From Bradyrhizobium campsiandrae (GTDB taxonomy: Bacteria > Pseudomonadota > Alphaproteobacteria > Rhizobiales > Xanthobacteraceae), in NCBI RefSeq assembly GCF_014529705.1, contig NZ_JAANIH010000020.1, positions 1-64,000 of the forward strand: a stretch of DNA of 64,000 nucleotides, written 5' to 3'. Below are positions 7,545-16,060 of this stretch, piece after piece (positions within the stretch are counted from its first letter, which is position 1; each line of letters starts with the position of its first letter). Made by a program: the position numbers and the translations under genes. The notes below the pieces were generated by a model that was not told the DNA's origin, did not search any database, and saw only the letters and a list, made by a program, of their open reading frames with translations.

Positions 7545-8222
7545 TCAGCCCAGACCCTCGCACTTCAGCTCGCGCAGCGTCTTGTCGACCCAGGACGCAT
7601 CGTGCGTGCCCGCCTTGATGTTCTCGATCTGCTTCTGCTCGGCCTGATATTTCGCGTTGGCTGCCTTCAGCACGTCATCCACGTCGCCAAACGGCACGCA
7701 GAGCAGTCCATCATCGTCTCCGATGATGAGATCGCCGGGCTCGATCACCATGCCGTCGATGGCGATCGGAACATTGATCTCGCCGGGGCCGTTCTTGTAA
7801 GGCCCGCGATGCGTGACGCCTGCCGCGAAGACGGGAAAATTCTGGCCACGGATGAAGCCGGCGTCCCGAACCGCGCCATCGATGGCGATGCCTGCAAGTC
7901 CGCTCTTGATCATTCGCATCAGCATCATCTCGCCGATCAGCGCGTTGGTGAGATCGCCACCGGCATCGACCACGATGACGTCGCCGGGGCCGGCCATGGC
8001 CATCGCCTTGTGGATCATCAGGTTGTCGCCCGGACGGGTCTTGACCGTGAGCGCCACGCCGGCCATCCCTCCGGCCTGATGCATCGGCCGAAGCCGCGCT
8101 CCGGCCGCCGTCATCCGGGACATGCTGTCGCTGACATTGGCGACCGGCAAGCGGGCAAAGCGTTCGACGATGTCGGCCGCGACTTTTCTTTGCCGGTTCA
8201 GAACTCGAAATCCTACGGACAT
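7545..8222 (-). CDS. RraA-like aldolase/decarboxylase (4-hydroxy-4-methyl-2-oxoglutarate aldolase family)
   Basis: I start at ATG 8222 (MSVGFRVLN), giving 225 residues; upstream codons in this frame overlap the next gene and look non-coding. The RraA fold is indicated by the block GDVIVVDAGGDLTNALIGEM and by IAIDGAVRDAGFI (substrate Arg and metal-site Asp), followed by the FAAGVTHRGPYK loop. Family members split 4-hydroxy-4-methyl-2-oxoglutarate or 4-carboxy-4-hydroxy-2-oxoadipate to pyruvate products, and many also decarboxylate oxaloacetate. It is the last gene of a run with an amidohydrolase and MFS carriers, which fits a terminal aldol cleavage after lactone or ring opening. Confidence 0.8.
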   Translation of the reverse strand: MSVGFRVLNRQRKVAADIVERFARLPVANVSDSMSRMTAAGARLRPMHQAGGMAGVALTVKTRPGDNLMIHKAMAMAGPGDVIVVDAGGDLTNALIGEMMLMRMIKSGLAGIAIDGAVRDAGFIRGQNFPVFAAGVTHRGPYKNGPGEINVPIAIDGMVIEPGDLIIGDDDGLLCVPFGDVDDVLKAANAKYQAEQKQIENIKAGTHDASWVDKTLRELKCEGLG

Positions 8223-8265
8223 GCGTGGTCCCTCTCGATGCTTGATGATGAAGCTGTTGCGTGTC

Positions 8266-9231
8266 TCAGTGCGTGAAGCCGAACAGTTCGGCCGGATTTT
8301 CCACCAGGATGCGCCGGCGGGTCTTCTCGTCCGGCGCCCAGTCGGCCAGCAGATCGAGCAGCAAGGCATCGTCCGGCTTGGTGCCGCGCTGGGTCGGATG
8401 CGGCCAGTCCGTGCCCCACAGGATGCGCTCCGGTGCGGCCTGCACATAGGCCCGGGCGACTTCGCTGGAATCTGCGTAGGGCGGACCGAGCTTGCTGTCC
8501 TCATAGGGTTCGGTGACCTTCACCCAAAGGCGGCCCTCATCCAGCATGCGGCGGACAGCGGCAAACGCGGGATGCCTCAGGCCGTCAGGCTGGGGAATAC
8601 GCCCGAGATGGTCGATGACCACCTTGGTCGGCAGCGACCGGATGACCTTCTCATGAGCGACGATCTGATCGCCCGTCATCAGGATCTGCACGTGCCAGCC
8701 GAGCGGACTGACGCGCCTGGCGAGTGCGGCCAGCATCTCCGGCGTTGTCGTCCCCCAGGTTTGCGGCGAGACGAAATTGACGCGGATGGCGCAGACGCCG
8801 GCATCGGCCAGCGCACGCAGCTCTGCTTCCTCGACGTCGGTGGCGACGACCGCAACGCCGCGTGAGGAGGAGCCGAGCTGGCCCAGTGCGTCGGCGAGAC
8901 AGCTGTTGTCGACCCCGTAGGTCGACGGCTGCACCACCACGCTCCTGGTGGTGCCGAGCCGGCGCTGGAGATTTCGATAGTCAGCCACGGTCGCACCTGG
9001 CGGAAAGCCCTGATGCCAATGCGGCGACACGGGAAACCGCCCGTCGTAAACATGGTGATGGCAATCGCACGCATCCGCCGGCGCATTCAAGCGAGGCGGC
9101 GCCGAGCCGGTGCTGTTGGGCACCGCCTGGTCGACCCCGCCGGCGAAGGCGCCCGTGCTCGCAGCCAGCAGACCAGCGAGAACGCCGCGCCTGTTGACGG
9201 TGTGCCGTGACGTCTTGCCGTGCGCGCTCAT
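8266..9231 (-). CDS. Tat-exported amidohydrolase (2-pyrone-4,6-dicarboxylate lactonase-like), copy 1
   Basis: This 321-residue member of the Amidohydrolase_2 superfamily has the metal motif DCHHHV (H58, H60) and a late DWPHP motif. Its layout, with QPSTYGVDN in the first third, resembles LigI-like 2-pyrone-4,6-dicarboxylate hydrolases. The N-terminus VNRRGVLAGLLAAS is a twin-arginine signal, so the enzyme is predicted periplasmic, which is unusual for LigI. The start at 9231 overlaps the upstream MFS gene stop by four bases (ATGA). It is paralogous to the gene at 13986-14936: both share the order DCHxH, LGTTR (RIGTTR), QPSTYG and DWPHP. The actual substrate may be another lactone or dicarboxylate. 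Confidence 0.75.
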   Translation of the reverse strand: MSAHGKTSRHTVNRRGVLAGLLAASTGAFAGGVDQAVPNSTGSAPPRLNAPADACDCHHHVYDGRFPVSPHWHQGFPPGATVADYRNLQRRLGTTRSVVVQPSTYGVDNSCLADALGQLGSSSRGVAVVATDVEEAELRALADAGVCAIRVNFVSPQTWGTTTPEMLAALARRVSPLGWHVQILMTGDQIVAHEKVIRSLPTKVVIDHLGRIPQPDGLRHPAFAAVRRMLDEGRLWVKVTEPYEDSKLGPPYADSSEVARAYVQAAPERILWGTDWPHPTQRGTKPDDALLLDLLADWAPDEKTRRRILVENPAELFGFTH

Positions 9232-10550
9232 GATTTCACCGCCAGCATGTCGGCGGCCCGCGCGACATTGCGGCCCAGCACGAGCACGCAGGTCGCGGCC
9301 ACGGCGCACAGCAGCGCCAGCGGCAGCATGCCGAGCACGAAGCTGCCGGTCTGCTCCTTGACGAGCCCGACCACGTTCACCATCAACCCGCCGCCGATCA
9401 GATTGGAGATCGCGTTGATCCCGGCGAGGCCGGCCGCGAGCGTGCTGGTCGAAAGCCAGCTCGCCGACAGCGCCCAGAACGGCCCCTTGAAGGCGTAGGC
9501 GCCGACAAGGCAGAACGTCACCATGACGATGGTCGGCGCGACCGCCGTTCCCGTCAGGCCCAATGCGGTGAAGCCGCCGGCGGCGAGCAGCAGCGGAATG
9601 GCCGTGTGCCAGCGGCGCTCGCCTGAATTGTCCGAATGGCGCCCCCACAGAACCATGAGCACGGTCGCGATGCCGTACGGGATCGCATTGACGAAGCCGG
9701 TCTGCAAATTGGTGAGGCCGAACGACTTCAGCAGCTGCGGCTGCCAGACCGACAGCACGCTGCCGGTGGCGGAGGCGCCGGAGCAGACCAATGCCATGAC
9801 GAGAAAGTACTTGTTGGTGGCTAGCTGCCACAGCGAGAGATGACCGACCGGCTTGCGCGCGGCTGCATCCGCCGCCATGCGCGCCGTCAACCAATCGCGC
9901 TGCTCATTCGTCAGCCACGACGCCCCTTCGGGCCTGTCGGTGAGGACGAACAGGCAGGCCAGTCCGAGCAAGACGGTCGGCAATCCCTCCAGGATGAACA
10001 GCCACTGCCAGCCGCGCAGGCCAAGCGTACCGTCGAGCTCGAGCAAGCCGACCGACAGCGGTGATCCCAGGAAGGTCGCAAGCGGGATCGAGACCGTGAA
10101 GGTCGCCAGGATGCGCGCCCGATACCGGGTGGGCAGCCAATAGGTCAGATAGAGCACCGCACCAGGAAAGAAGCCGGCTTCCGCCGCGCCGAGGACGAAG
10201 CGCATCGCATAGAGCGAGTATGGCCCGATGACGAACGCCATGCACGCCGTCACCAGGCCCCAGGTGATCATGATCCGGGCGATCCAGCGCCGCGCGCCGA
10301 ATTTCTGCAGTGCCAGATTGCTCGGCACCTCCACCAGGAAATAGGAGACGAAGAACAGGCTGGCAGCAAAGCCGAACATCGCGGGCGTGAGCCCGAGATC
10401 CTTGTTCATCTGCAACGCCGCGAAGCCGACATTGACGCGATCGAGCAGTGCGAAGAAGTAGCAGATCATCAGGAACGGCACGAGGCGCAGGATCACCTTG
10501 CGCATCGTCGCCTTCTCTAGCGGGTCGATGTCCGTTCGGGCTGCCGTCAC
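9228..10550 (-). CDS. MFS transporter, anion:cation symporter (ACS) family, copy 1
   Basis: The protein has 440 residues and 12 predicted membrane helices. The N-terminal half carries the ACS signature region: LLDRVNVGFAALQMNKDLGL, then FFVSYFLVEVPSNLALQ. ACS members import sugar acids, phthalate, tartrate and similar organic anions with protons. It sits between the dehydrogenase at 10576 and the amidohydrolase at 8266, with ATGA overlap to the latter. The substrate is therefore probably the compound processed by those enzymes. A second ACS carrier lies upstream in the same run (11493-12857). Confidence 0.85.
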   Translation of the reverse strand: MTAARTDIDPLEKATMRKVILRLVPFLMICYFFALLDRVNVGFAALQMNKDLGLTPAMFGFAASLFFVSYFLVEVPSNLALQKFGARRWIARIMITWGLVTACMAFVIGPYSLYAMRFVLGAAEAGFFPGAVLYLTYWLPTRYRARILATFTVSIPLATFLGSPLSVGLLELDGTLGLRGWQWLFILEGLPTVLLGLACLFVLTDRPEGASWLTNEQRDWLTARMAADAAARKPVGHLSLWQLATNKYFLVMALVCSGASATGSVLSVWQPQLLKSFGLTNLQTGFVNAIPYGIATVLMVLWGRHSDNSGERRWHTAIPLLLAAGGFTALGLTGTAVAPTIVMVTFCLVGAYAFKGPFWALSASWLSTSTLAAGLAGINAISNLIGGGLMVNVVGLVKEQTGSFVLGMLPLALLCAVAATCVLVLGRNVARAADMLAVKS

Positions 10551-10575
10551 GTTTCTCTCCCTTTTGTTATTGGTC

Positions 10576-11490
10576 TTATTCGGCTGCTTTCGCGCTGCTC
10601 TGCATCCTGGTCGCGATCGCTTCGATGGCGATCCTGTAGTTCTCGGGAACGACGCCCCTGAAATGCTCCTTCAGGCCGAGGCTGTCCTTCCAGCGCAGCC
10701 GCGCCGCCGTCGCCCGCGCCATCAAGGGCTCGATGCCGGCGTCCTCCACCGCCTCGGCCGCCATCTCGACCTCTTCGGTGCGACGCTTGGCATGGATCAC
10801 GCCCGAGGGCGTCAGGCTCTCGACCGTGTCCATGAACGGACGCGTCAGCGTCTTCGAGGCCGAGGCCAGCACGGTTTCGTCCAAGCCGTAGGACCGGGCG
10901 GCCAGCAGCGTCTCGTCGATCAGCGCCTCGATGCCCTTGATCAGCACGGAGCGCAGGATCTTGATGCCCGAGGCCGTGCCGAGCTTGTCGCCGACGAATT
11001 CGATGCTCATGCCCCAGGGCACAAGCAGGTCGACCACACGCCGGCCGGCGGGGCCACTCGACATCATGTGCATCGCATAGCCGTGCTTGGGCGTGCCCAT
11101 GATGGAGCCGTCGCCGAGCGTTGCTCCGGTGCCGGCGAGCCGTTCGGCGACGCCGTATTTCACCTTCGGCGTGGCCGAGGCGAAGTCGAGGAAGGTATGG
11201 CGGCCATCGAGCACCGGGGCGAACGCGGCGGCGCTTTCGAGCGACCTCGAGCCCGGCGTGACGCTGAAGATCAGCTCAGCGGCATCGGCCAATTCCTTGT
11301 TGGACTTGACCAGAGTGACGCCGGCGGCCTTGGCGCGGCCCTGGATCAAATCGGCATACGGACCGTCGAAGGCATATTTGTCGTAGCAGAAGATCTGCTG
11401 CAGGCCGGCTTCGCGCAACCCTTTGCCCAGCGTGCTGCCGATCTCGCCATAACCGACCAGACCGAGACGGAACTGCTTTCGTTCGCTCAT
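10576..11490 (-). CDS. NAD(P)-binding dehydrogenase with DUF1932 C-terminal domain (6PGDH/HIBADH-like)
   Basis: The start is ATG 11490, two bases after the stop of the upstream MFS gene. The frame can also be read from a TTG two codons earlier. The 304 residues begin with a Rossmann motif LGLVGYGEIGSTLGKGL. The C-terminal half is the DUF1932-type helical domain (TASGIKILRSVLIKGIEALI), with a lysine in the place expected for beta-hydroxyacid dehydrogenases. The family oxidises or reduces small hydroxy/keto acids, but the substrate cannot be named. Its operon position between two organic-anion carriers points to a catabolic step. Confidence 0.75.
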   Translation of the reverse strand: MSERKQFRLGLVGYGEIGSTLGKGLREAGLQQIFCYDKYAFDGPYADLIQGRAKAAGVTLVKSNKELADAAELIFSVTPGSRSLESAAAFAPVLDGRHTFLDFASATPKVKYGVAERLAGTGATLGDGSIMGTPKHGYAMHMMSSGPAGRRVVDLLVPWGMSIEFVGDKLGTASGIKILRSVLIKGIEALIDETLLAARSYGLDETVLASASKTLTRPFMDTVESLTPSGVIHAKRRTEEVEMAAEAVEDAGIEPLMARATAARLRWKDSLGLKEHFRGVVPENYRIAIEAIATRMQSSAKAAE

Positions 11491-11492
11491 TT

Positions 11493-12857
11493 TCAAATTC
11501 CTTTCGAGAGGGGTGCGATCGGGACCGTACGGCCATCAGCCGTTCCGGCCTGTCGCTGCAGACTGGCACCAACCAGACGGATCAGGATGGCGGCCAGGCC
11601 GAGAAACGCGGCGACCGAGATCAGGGCCCATGAGAAACTGTCGGTCGACTGCTTGATCACACCGATCAGATAAGGACCGACGAAGCCGCCGAGATTGCCG
11701 ATCGAGACGATCATCGCAAGGCCACCGGCGGCGGCGCTGCCGGTGAGGAAGCTCGACGGGATCGGCCAGAAGGTCGACTGGTAGCACATGATGCCGATCA
11801 CGGCGCCGCACAGCGCGACGATCGAGACCAGCGCGGACGATGTCGCATAGCCGCAGACGATCAGCGAGGCCGCGCCGACGAGCAGCCCCGATGCCACGAA
11901 CCAGCTGCGCTCGCCACCTTTGTCCGACAGCCGAGCCCACAGCATCATCGCGATGGCGCCGCAGATGTAGGGAATGGCGGCAATGAAGCCGACGGTCACG
12001 ACGCCGAAGCCGAGGCCTTTGATGATCTGCGGCATCCACAGTCCAAGGCCGACCGAGCCGATGATGGCGCAGAAATTGACGGCGGCGCAGGCGAGGACCC
12101 GCCAATTGACAAAGGCGTCCCTGAGACGGGAGGGATGTTTTGAGGCAATGGCCTCGCGCTCTGCCGCCAGCACCTCGACGAGCCAACGCCGCTCGTCAGG
12201 GCTCAACCACTTGGCCTGCTCTGGCTTGTCCGTGAGCGTGAAGAAGCAAACGACGCCCAGAAGTGTTGCCGGCAAGCCCTCGAGGATCAGCAGCCACTGC
12301 CAGCCGTGCAGGCCGCCCAGGCCGTCGAGGGTGAGCAGCGAGCTCGAGATCGGCGCGCCGATGATGTTCGCAATGGGGATGCCGAGCAGAAAGGCCGCAG
12401 TCGCCGTGCCGCGGATGCGCGCAGGAAACCAGTAGGTGAAATAGAGGAACACGCCGGGCGTGAAGCCGGCCTCGCCAAGTCCGAGCAGAAAGCGCATCGC
12501 GCCGAAGCTGACGGGGCCGACCACGAATGCCGTTGCGGCCGAGATCAGGCCCCAGGTGATCAGGATGCGCGCAATCCATTTGCGGGCGCCGATGGCCTGC
12601 AAGGCGAGGTTGCTCGGCACTTCCGCCAGGAAATAGCCGAAGAAAAACAGCCCGGCGCTCCAGCCGAATGCGGACGGCGAGATGCCGAGGTCGCCGTTCA
12701 TCGTCAGGCTGGCAATGCCGACATTGACCCGATCGAGATAGGCGACGATGTAACAGAGCAGCAGGAAGGGCACGATCCGCCACAGCACCTTCGCGAGGAT
12801 CTTCTCCTCCGCGGGTGTGAAGCCCTGTTGGACTGAAGCGGCTGTGACGCTTGCCAT
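11493..12857 (-). CDS. MFS transporter, ACS family, copy 2
   Basis: The 454-residue carrier has 12 predicted helices and the ACS hallmarks YLDRVNVGIASLTMNGDLGI and LFFFGYFLAEVPSNLAL. It is similar to the carrier at 9228-10550 but diverged. ATG 12857 follows a strong GGAGG. It is the first gene of a five-gene minus-strand run ending at 7545 (MFS, dehydrogenase, MFS, amidohydrolase, RraA). The 208-base region before it contains palindromic sites shared with the promoter at 15008-15022, so it should belong to the same regulon. Confidence 0.85.
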   Translation of the reverse strand: MASVTAASVQQGFTPAEEKILAKVLWRIVPFLLLCYIVAYLDRVNVGIASLTMNGDLGISPSAFGWSAGLFFFGYFLAEVPSNLALQAIGARKWIARILITWGLISAATAFVVGPVSFGAMRFLLGLGEAGFTPGVFLYFTYWFPARIRGTATAAFLLGIPIANIIGAPISSSLLTLDGLGGLHGWQWLLILEGLPATLLGVVCFFTLTDKPEQAKWLSPDERRWLVEVLAAEREAIASKHPSRLRDAFVNWRVLACAAVNFCAIIGSVGLGLWMPQIIKGLGFGVVTVGFIAAIPYICGAIAMMLWARLSDKGGERSWFVASGLLVGAASLIVCGYATSSALVSIVALCGAVIGIMCYQSTFWPIPSSFLTGSAAAGGLAMIVSIGNLGGFVGPYLIGVIKQSTDSFSWALISVAAFLGLAAILIRLVGASLQRQAGTADGRTVPIAPLSKGI

Positions 12858-12913
12858 GGGTTCCCTCCGGGCGCCGGTGTTCTCCCGGCGATGTCAACCG
12901 CCTTAACAAAAAT

Positions 12914-12950
12914 AGAACGCCGTTGCAATCTGTTTTGAAACGGCGTTTCA
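12914..12950. promoter_or_regulatory. Candidate IclR operator pair upstream of the MFS operon
   Basis: 12936-12950 is a perfect 7-1-7 palindrome, TGAAACGGCGTTTCA. A related half-conserved site, AGAACGCCGTTGCA, lies at about 12913-12926. The same core occurs at 15008-15022 before the other operon. The sites lie about 60-90 bases upstream of the MFS start at 12857. The IclR regulator at 15025 is the obvious candidate ligand. Confidence 0.6.
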
Positions 12951-13065
12951 TTTCTGTCGCCCGCAGCCAGATTTGCGTCGTCGGATCGAACGAGTTCCCG
13001 GGGAGCGGTGCAGCGCCTGCCGTCGGTTCTGGCGCGGCCGGGCGGCGACGCCGCCTGTGCGGCGA

Positions 13066-13989
13066 CTAGTCCGCGTGGGAGAACATCGCCAGTCCCGGTG
13101 TTTCGAGCTCGGCGCGCAGCAGGGTTCCAGTGCGGCTCTCGGTCACAAAAAGGCTTTTTCGCTCCACGCCACCAAACGCAAGGTTGGTGGTGCCGACGCC
13201 TGCGCAGGACACGATGCGATCGAGCGGCTCGGCCAGCGGCGAGAGCCGCCAGATCGAGCCGAAGCCGGTGTGACAGATCAGCAGATTGCCGCCGCTGTCG
13301 AGCGCAAGTCCGTCCGGACCGCCGGGACCGCCATGCAGATGCGAGAATATTCCGACCTTCGTCGTCAGGCCGCTGGCCGGCAGCGGCACACGCCATATCT
13401 GGTTGGCGCGCGTCACTGCGACGAGCAGAAAGCTCTCCTCGGGGTCGACGACGATGCCGTTCGGGCTGGGAATCGTATTGAGCAGGCATGTGAGCCGCCC
13501 ATCCGGCGTGAGCTTCCAGACCCGGCCGGTGGGATCGTGCATCCCGGTCTGCCCCTGATCCGTGAAATAGAGATTGCCTGATGGCGCGAAGACCAGGTCG
13601 TTGACGCCCTTGAAGCTCTCGCTGGCGGCGGTTTCGAGATACGGCGTCACCTTGCCGCTGGCGCCGTCCAGCAGCATGATGCCGCGCTTGTAGTCGGTGA
13701 TGAAGATGCGGCCGTCACGATGGATTTTCAATCCGTTCGGCCATCCATCATATTCCGACACGAGCTCCCACTCTCCGCCCACGCTGACGCGGAAGATGCG
13801 GCCATAGGGAATGTCGGTGACGTAGAGCCGGCCCTGCCGATCGAACGAGGGCCCCTCGAGAAACGAGTCGATCTCGCGTCCGCCCTGATTGGCATCGGCC
13901 CAGGCGGTCCGGCGCGGCTTGCGGAACCGGTCCGGAAGCCGCGTGAAGATGCTGGTCTCGATCCGGCGCGGCGGGCTGAAGAATGTCAT
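13066..13989 (-). CDS. SMP-30/gluconolactonase-family lactonase
   Basis: The start at ATG 13989 overlaps the upstream amidohydrolase stop (ATGA), giving 307 residues. It is a six-bladed propeller protein of the SMP-30/gluconolaconase/LRE family. Putative metal ligands are E45 (FLEGPSFD), N130 (GVNDLVF), N177 (PSPNGIVV) and D226 (GPDGLALD), the full set seen in calcium- or zinc-dependent lactonases. No signal peptide is apparent. It probably hydrolyses a sugar-acid or aromatic-pathway lactone in concert with the amidohydrolase it is translationally coupled to. Confidence 0.85.
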   Translation of the reverse strand: MTFFSPPRRIETSIFTRLPDRFRKPRRTAWADANQGGREIDSFLEGPSFDRQGRLYVTDIPYGRIFRVSVGGEWELVSEYDGWPNGLKIHRDGRIFITDYKRGIMLLDGASGKVTPYLETAASESFKGVNDLVFAPSGNLYFTDQGQTGMHDPTGRVWKLTPDGRLTCLLNTIPSPNGIVVDPEESFLLVAVTRANQIWRVPLPASGLTTKVGIFSHLHGGPGGPDGLALDSGGNLLICHTGFGSIWRLSPLAEPLDRIVSCAGVGTTNLAFGGVERKSLFVTESRTGTLLRAELETPGLAMFSHAD

Positions 13990-14936
13990 GGGGCGACTTT
14001 CGCAAAACCGTAGAGCTCGGCAGGGTTGTCGACGAGGATACGCTTGAACACGACATCGCTTCCAGCGCATTGGGCGAAGAGATCGAACAGGCGCGCATCA
14101 TCCGGCTTGCTGTCCCGCTCGGAAGGATGCGGCCAGTCGCTGCCCCAGACCATCCGCTCCGGTGCGGCTTTCACGTAGGCTGCCGCAACGGTAGCTGCGT
14201 CGGCGTAATCAGGCGCGCCCTGCTTGCTCGACACGTAGGGGCCGGACAGCTTGACCCAGGTCTTGCCGCGGTCGAGCAGGCCGCGGATGATCTTGTAGGG
14301 CGCGCTCTCGACGCCGGCCGGTTGCGGCACCTGCGCCAGATGATCGAACACGAGACGCCCCGGCAGAGAAGCGAGCAGATCGGCGTGATCTTCGATCTGC
14401 TTGGGGCGCATGTTGATCTGGCAGTGCCAGCCGAGATCGGCCAGGCGCGGCGCGAGCGGCTTGAGCGACTCCACCGTCAGCACGCCCGGAAAGCCGAGGT
14501 TGAAGCGAACGCCGCGGACACCTTGCTCGTCCAGCCGCCGCAGCTCGGCGTCGGAAATGTCCTCCGCGACGACGGCAATCACGCGAAAATTCTCCGCGCC
14601 GAGCGCCTGCCGTGACGCGATCTGCAGCCGGTTGTCGGTGCCATAAGTGGACGGCTGGATGATCACGCCTCGCGTGGTACCGATCCGGCGCTGCAGGGCG
14701 CGATAATCGTCGGGCAAAGCGTCCTCCGGCAGAAGGGTCGCGCCCTTCATGACCGGATAGGATTTGTCGTAGGTATGGAAATGGCAATCCGTGGCGCCAG
14801 CCGGCGCAACGAACCGCGGCTTCTCGGAACCGCTCGACCAGCGCACGTCCTGAGCCTCCGCCATCACGCCTTTTGGAAAAACCGATGCGCTCAGTCCAGC
14901 CAGGACTGCCCTGCGCGTGAGCGATGCTGCTGCCAC
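13986..14936 (-). CDS. Tat-exported amidohydrolase (2-pyrone-4,6-dicarboxylate lactonase-like), copy 2
   Basis: This 316-residue protein starts at a GTG (14936) preceded by GGGGAGG nine bases upstream. The N-terminus SLTRRAVLAGLSAS is a twin-arginine signal. Amidohydrolase_2 motifs are DCHFHTYD (H52, H54), a LGWHCQINM block, FDHLAQVPQP and SDWPHP. It is a paralog of 8266-9231 and resembles LigI-like PDC lactonases. It opens a two-gene operon with the SMP-30 lactonase. The likely IclR site at 15008-15022 lies about 70 bases upstream. Confidence 0.75.
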   Translation of the reverse strand: MAAASLTRRAVLAGLSASVFPKGVMAEAQDVRWSSGSEKPRFVAPAGATDCHFHTYDKSYPVMKGATLLPEDALPDDYRALQRRIGTTRGVIIQPSTYGTDNRLQIASRQALGAENFRVIAVVAEDISDAELRRLDEQGVRGVRFNLGFPGVLTVESLKPLAPRLADLGWHCQINMRPKQIEDHADLLASLPGRLVFDHLAQVPQPAGVESAPYKIIRGLLDRGKTWVKLSGPYVSSKQGAPDYADAATVAAAYVKAAPERMVWGSDWPHPSERDSKPDDARLFDLFAQCAGSDVVFKRILVDNPAELYGFAKVAP

Positions 14937-15007
14937 GACCCGTGTCCTCCCCTACGTTTGTTAAGGGAAGGCTTATAAGCCCGCCAAGGCGGAGGCAGCA
15001 AGAAAAA

Positions 15008-15022
15008 TGAAACGGCGTTCCG
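15008..15022. promoter_or_regulatory. Candidate IclR operator upstream of the amidohydrolase-lactonase operon
   Basis: TGAAACGGCGTTCCG matches 13 of 15 bases of the palindrome at 12936-12950. On the minus strand it lies just upstream of a plausible promoter (TTGCTG, 18-base gap, TATAAG). That upstream position would suit activation by an IclR-type regulator. It ends two bases from the iclR-type stop codon. Confidence 0.55.
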
Positions 15023-15024
15023 TT

Positions 15025-15774
15025 CTATCCCGCCGCGTTGGACCGCTTGCGCGGACCCTTTCCGGTACCGGACAATAGCGGTCCGCCGCACGCCAGGGTG
15101 AGCTTGGTGGCAGCGTCCAGCAGCGCTCCCTTGATCTGCTCCGCCCGCGCCGTGGTGAGACGGCTGACCGGCCCGGAGATCGCGAGCGCCCCGACCAGGG
15201 AATCGCCGATACCGAACACGGGCATGGCGAGTGCGGCGGCATGAGGATCAGTGATGCCGGACGTGAAGAGCGGCAGTTCGTCGTCGGCTCCGGGTGGTCC
15301 GGATTCGTACCGACGAAGCGTCTGCGCGATGGCCGATTTGTCCATCGGCCGGGTATCGCCCGGCTGCACGGTCATCCGGATACGGTTGGTGCTCTCCACC
15401 CGGAACAGACACAGCCGCTCCTCGCCGTTGCGAACATAGAAGGATGTCGTCTCGCCGGTTTTTGCCGCGAGTTGCTCCAGCACGGGCATGACGTGGTCGG
15501 ACAGACGAAACGCCTGCTGATACGCGGTGCCGAGCCGCAACGTCTCCGCGTCGAGCCGATAAGATCCATCCGGCAAGCGCGCGAGCAGGCGGTATCGTTG
15601 CAGCGACAATGCGAGGCGCAGGATCGTGCTCTTGACGAGACCGGTCCGCTCCGCCAACTCCGCCAGCGACAAAGCAGCGTCGCCCCGACGGAACGCCGTC
15701 AAGACCGCGAGCGCCCGTTCGGCGGCCGATACGCCCTTGAGTCCAGGCTCCTTCTTCGCGGTCTGCTTTGCCAT
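15025..15774 (-). CDS. IclR-family transcriptional regulator
   Basis: The start is set at ATG 15774; an in-frame GTG at 15795 would add seven residues. The product has an N-terminal winged HTH (LSLAELAERTGLVKSTILRL) and a C-terminal IclR effector domain with the typical block SFYVRNGEERLCLFRVES and a late ALAISGPVSRL. IclR proteins bind small acids and control catabolic operons. It lies directly upstream, on the same strand, of the amidohydrolase-lactonase pair. The palindrome shared by both neighbouring promoters is its likely site. Confidence 0.85.
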   Translation of the reverse strand: MAKQTAKKEPGLKGVSAAERALAVLTAFRRGDAALSLAELAERTGLVKSTILRLALSLQRYRLLARLPDGSYRLDAETLRLGTAYQQAFRLSDHVMPVLEQLAAKTGETTSFYVRNGEERLCLFRVESTNRIRMTVQPGDTRPMDKSAIAQTLRRYESGPPGADDELPLFTSGITDPHAAALAMPVFGIGDSLVGALAISGPVSRLTTARAEQIKGALLDAATKLTLACGGPLLSGTGKGPRKRSNAAG

Positions 15775-15955
15775 GTCCACCCTCTTCTCCGCCACTTCCT
15801 AAGGCATTCTGCCCGCAGGGAGAAGGGGCTACGACATCGTGGCGGATTCCAGAGAGGTGCTGGTTTCATAAACTGTCTGGGGATTGTGAACCGCAAGCCT
15901 TGAGGGCGAAGGCCGGCTGCTGCCGTCACGACCGAGAGTCCCCCACTCAGCCCAC

Positions 15956-15980
15956 CCGAGTTTTATGTCACCGTAATCCC
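15956..15980. repeat. Short dispersed intergenic motif, copy 2
   Basis: CCGAGTTTTATGTCACCGTA plus AATCCC-like end repeats the 5165-5194 motif with a five-base deletion. It lies in the gene-free gap 15775-16060 between the IclR and TetR genes. No protein family could be recognised there. Confidence 0.4.
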
Positions 15981-16060
15981 ATTTCGCGAGAGTTTTCGCG
16001 AACAATTGGCTCTGCCTTATCATCGCGCGCGCACCGTGCCTCGATCGGGCCAGACGTCCG

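Noticed and set aside
10498..11673. Long plus-strand open frame of 391 codons
   Set aside because: It is antisense to the DUF1932-type dehydrogenase, is Arg/His-rich and repetitive, and is explained by high-GC codon bias of the real gene.
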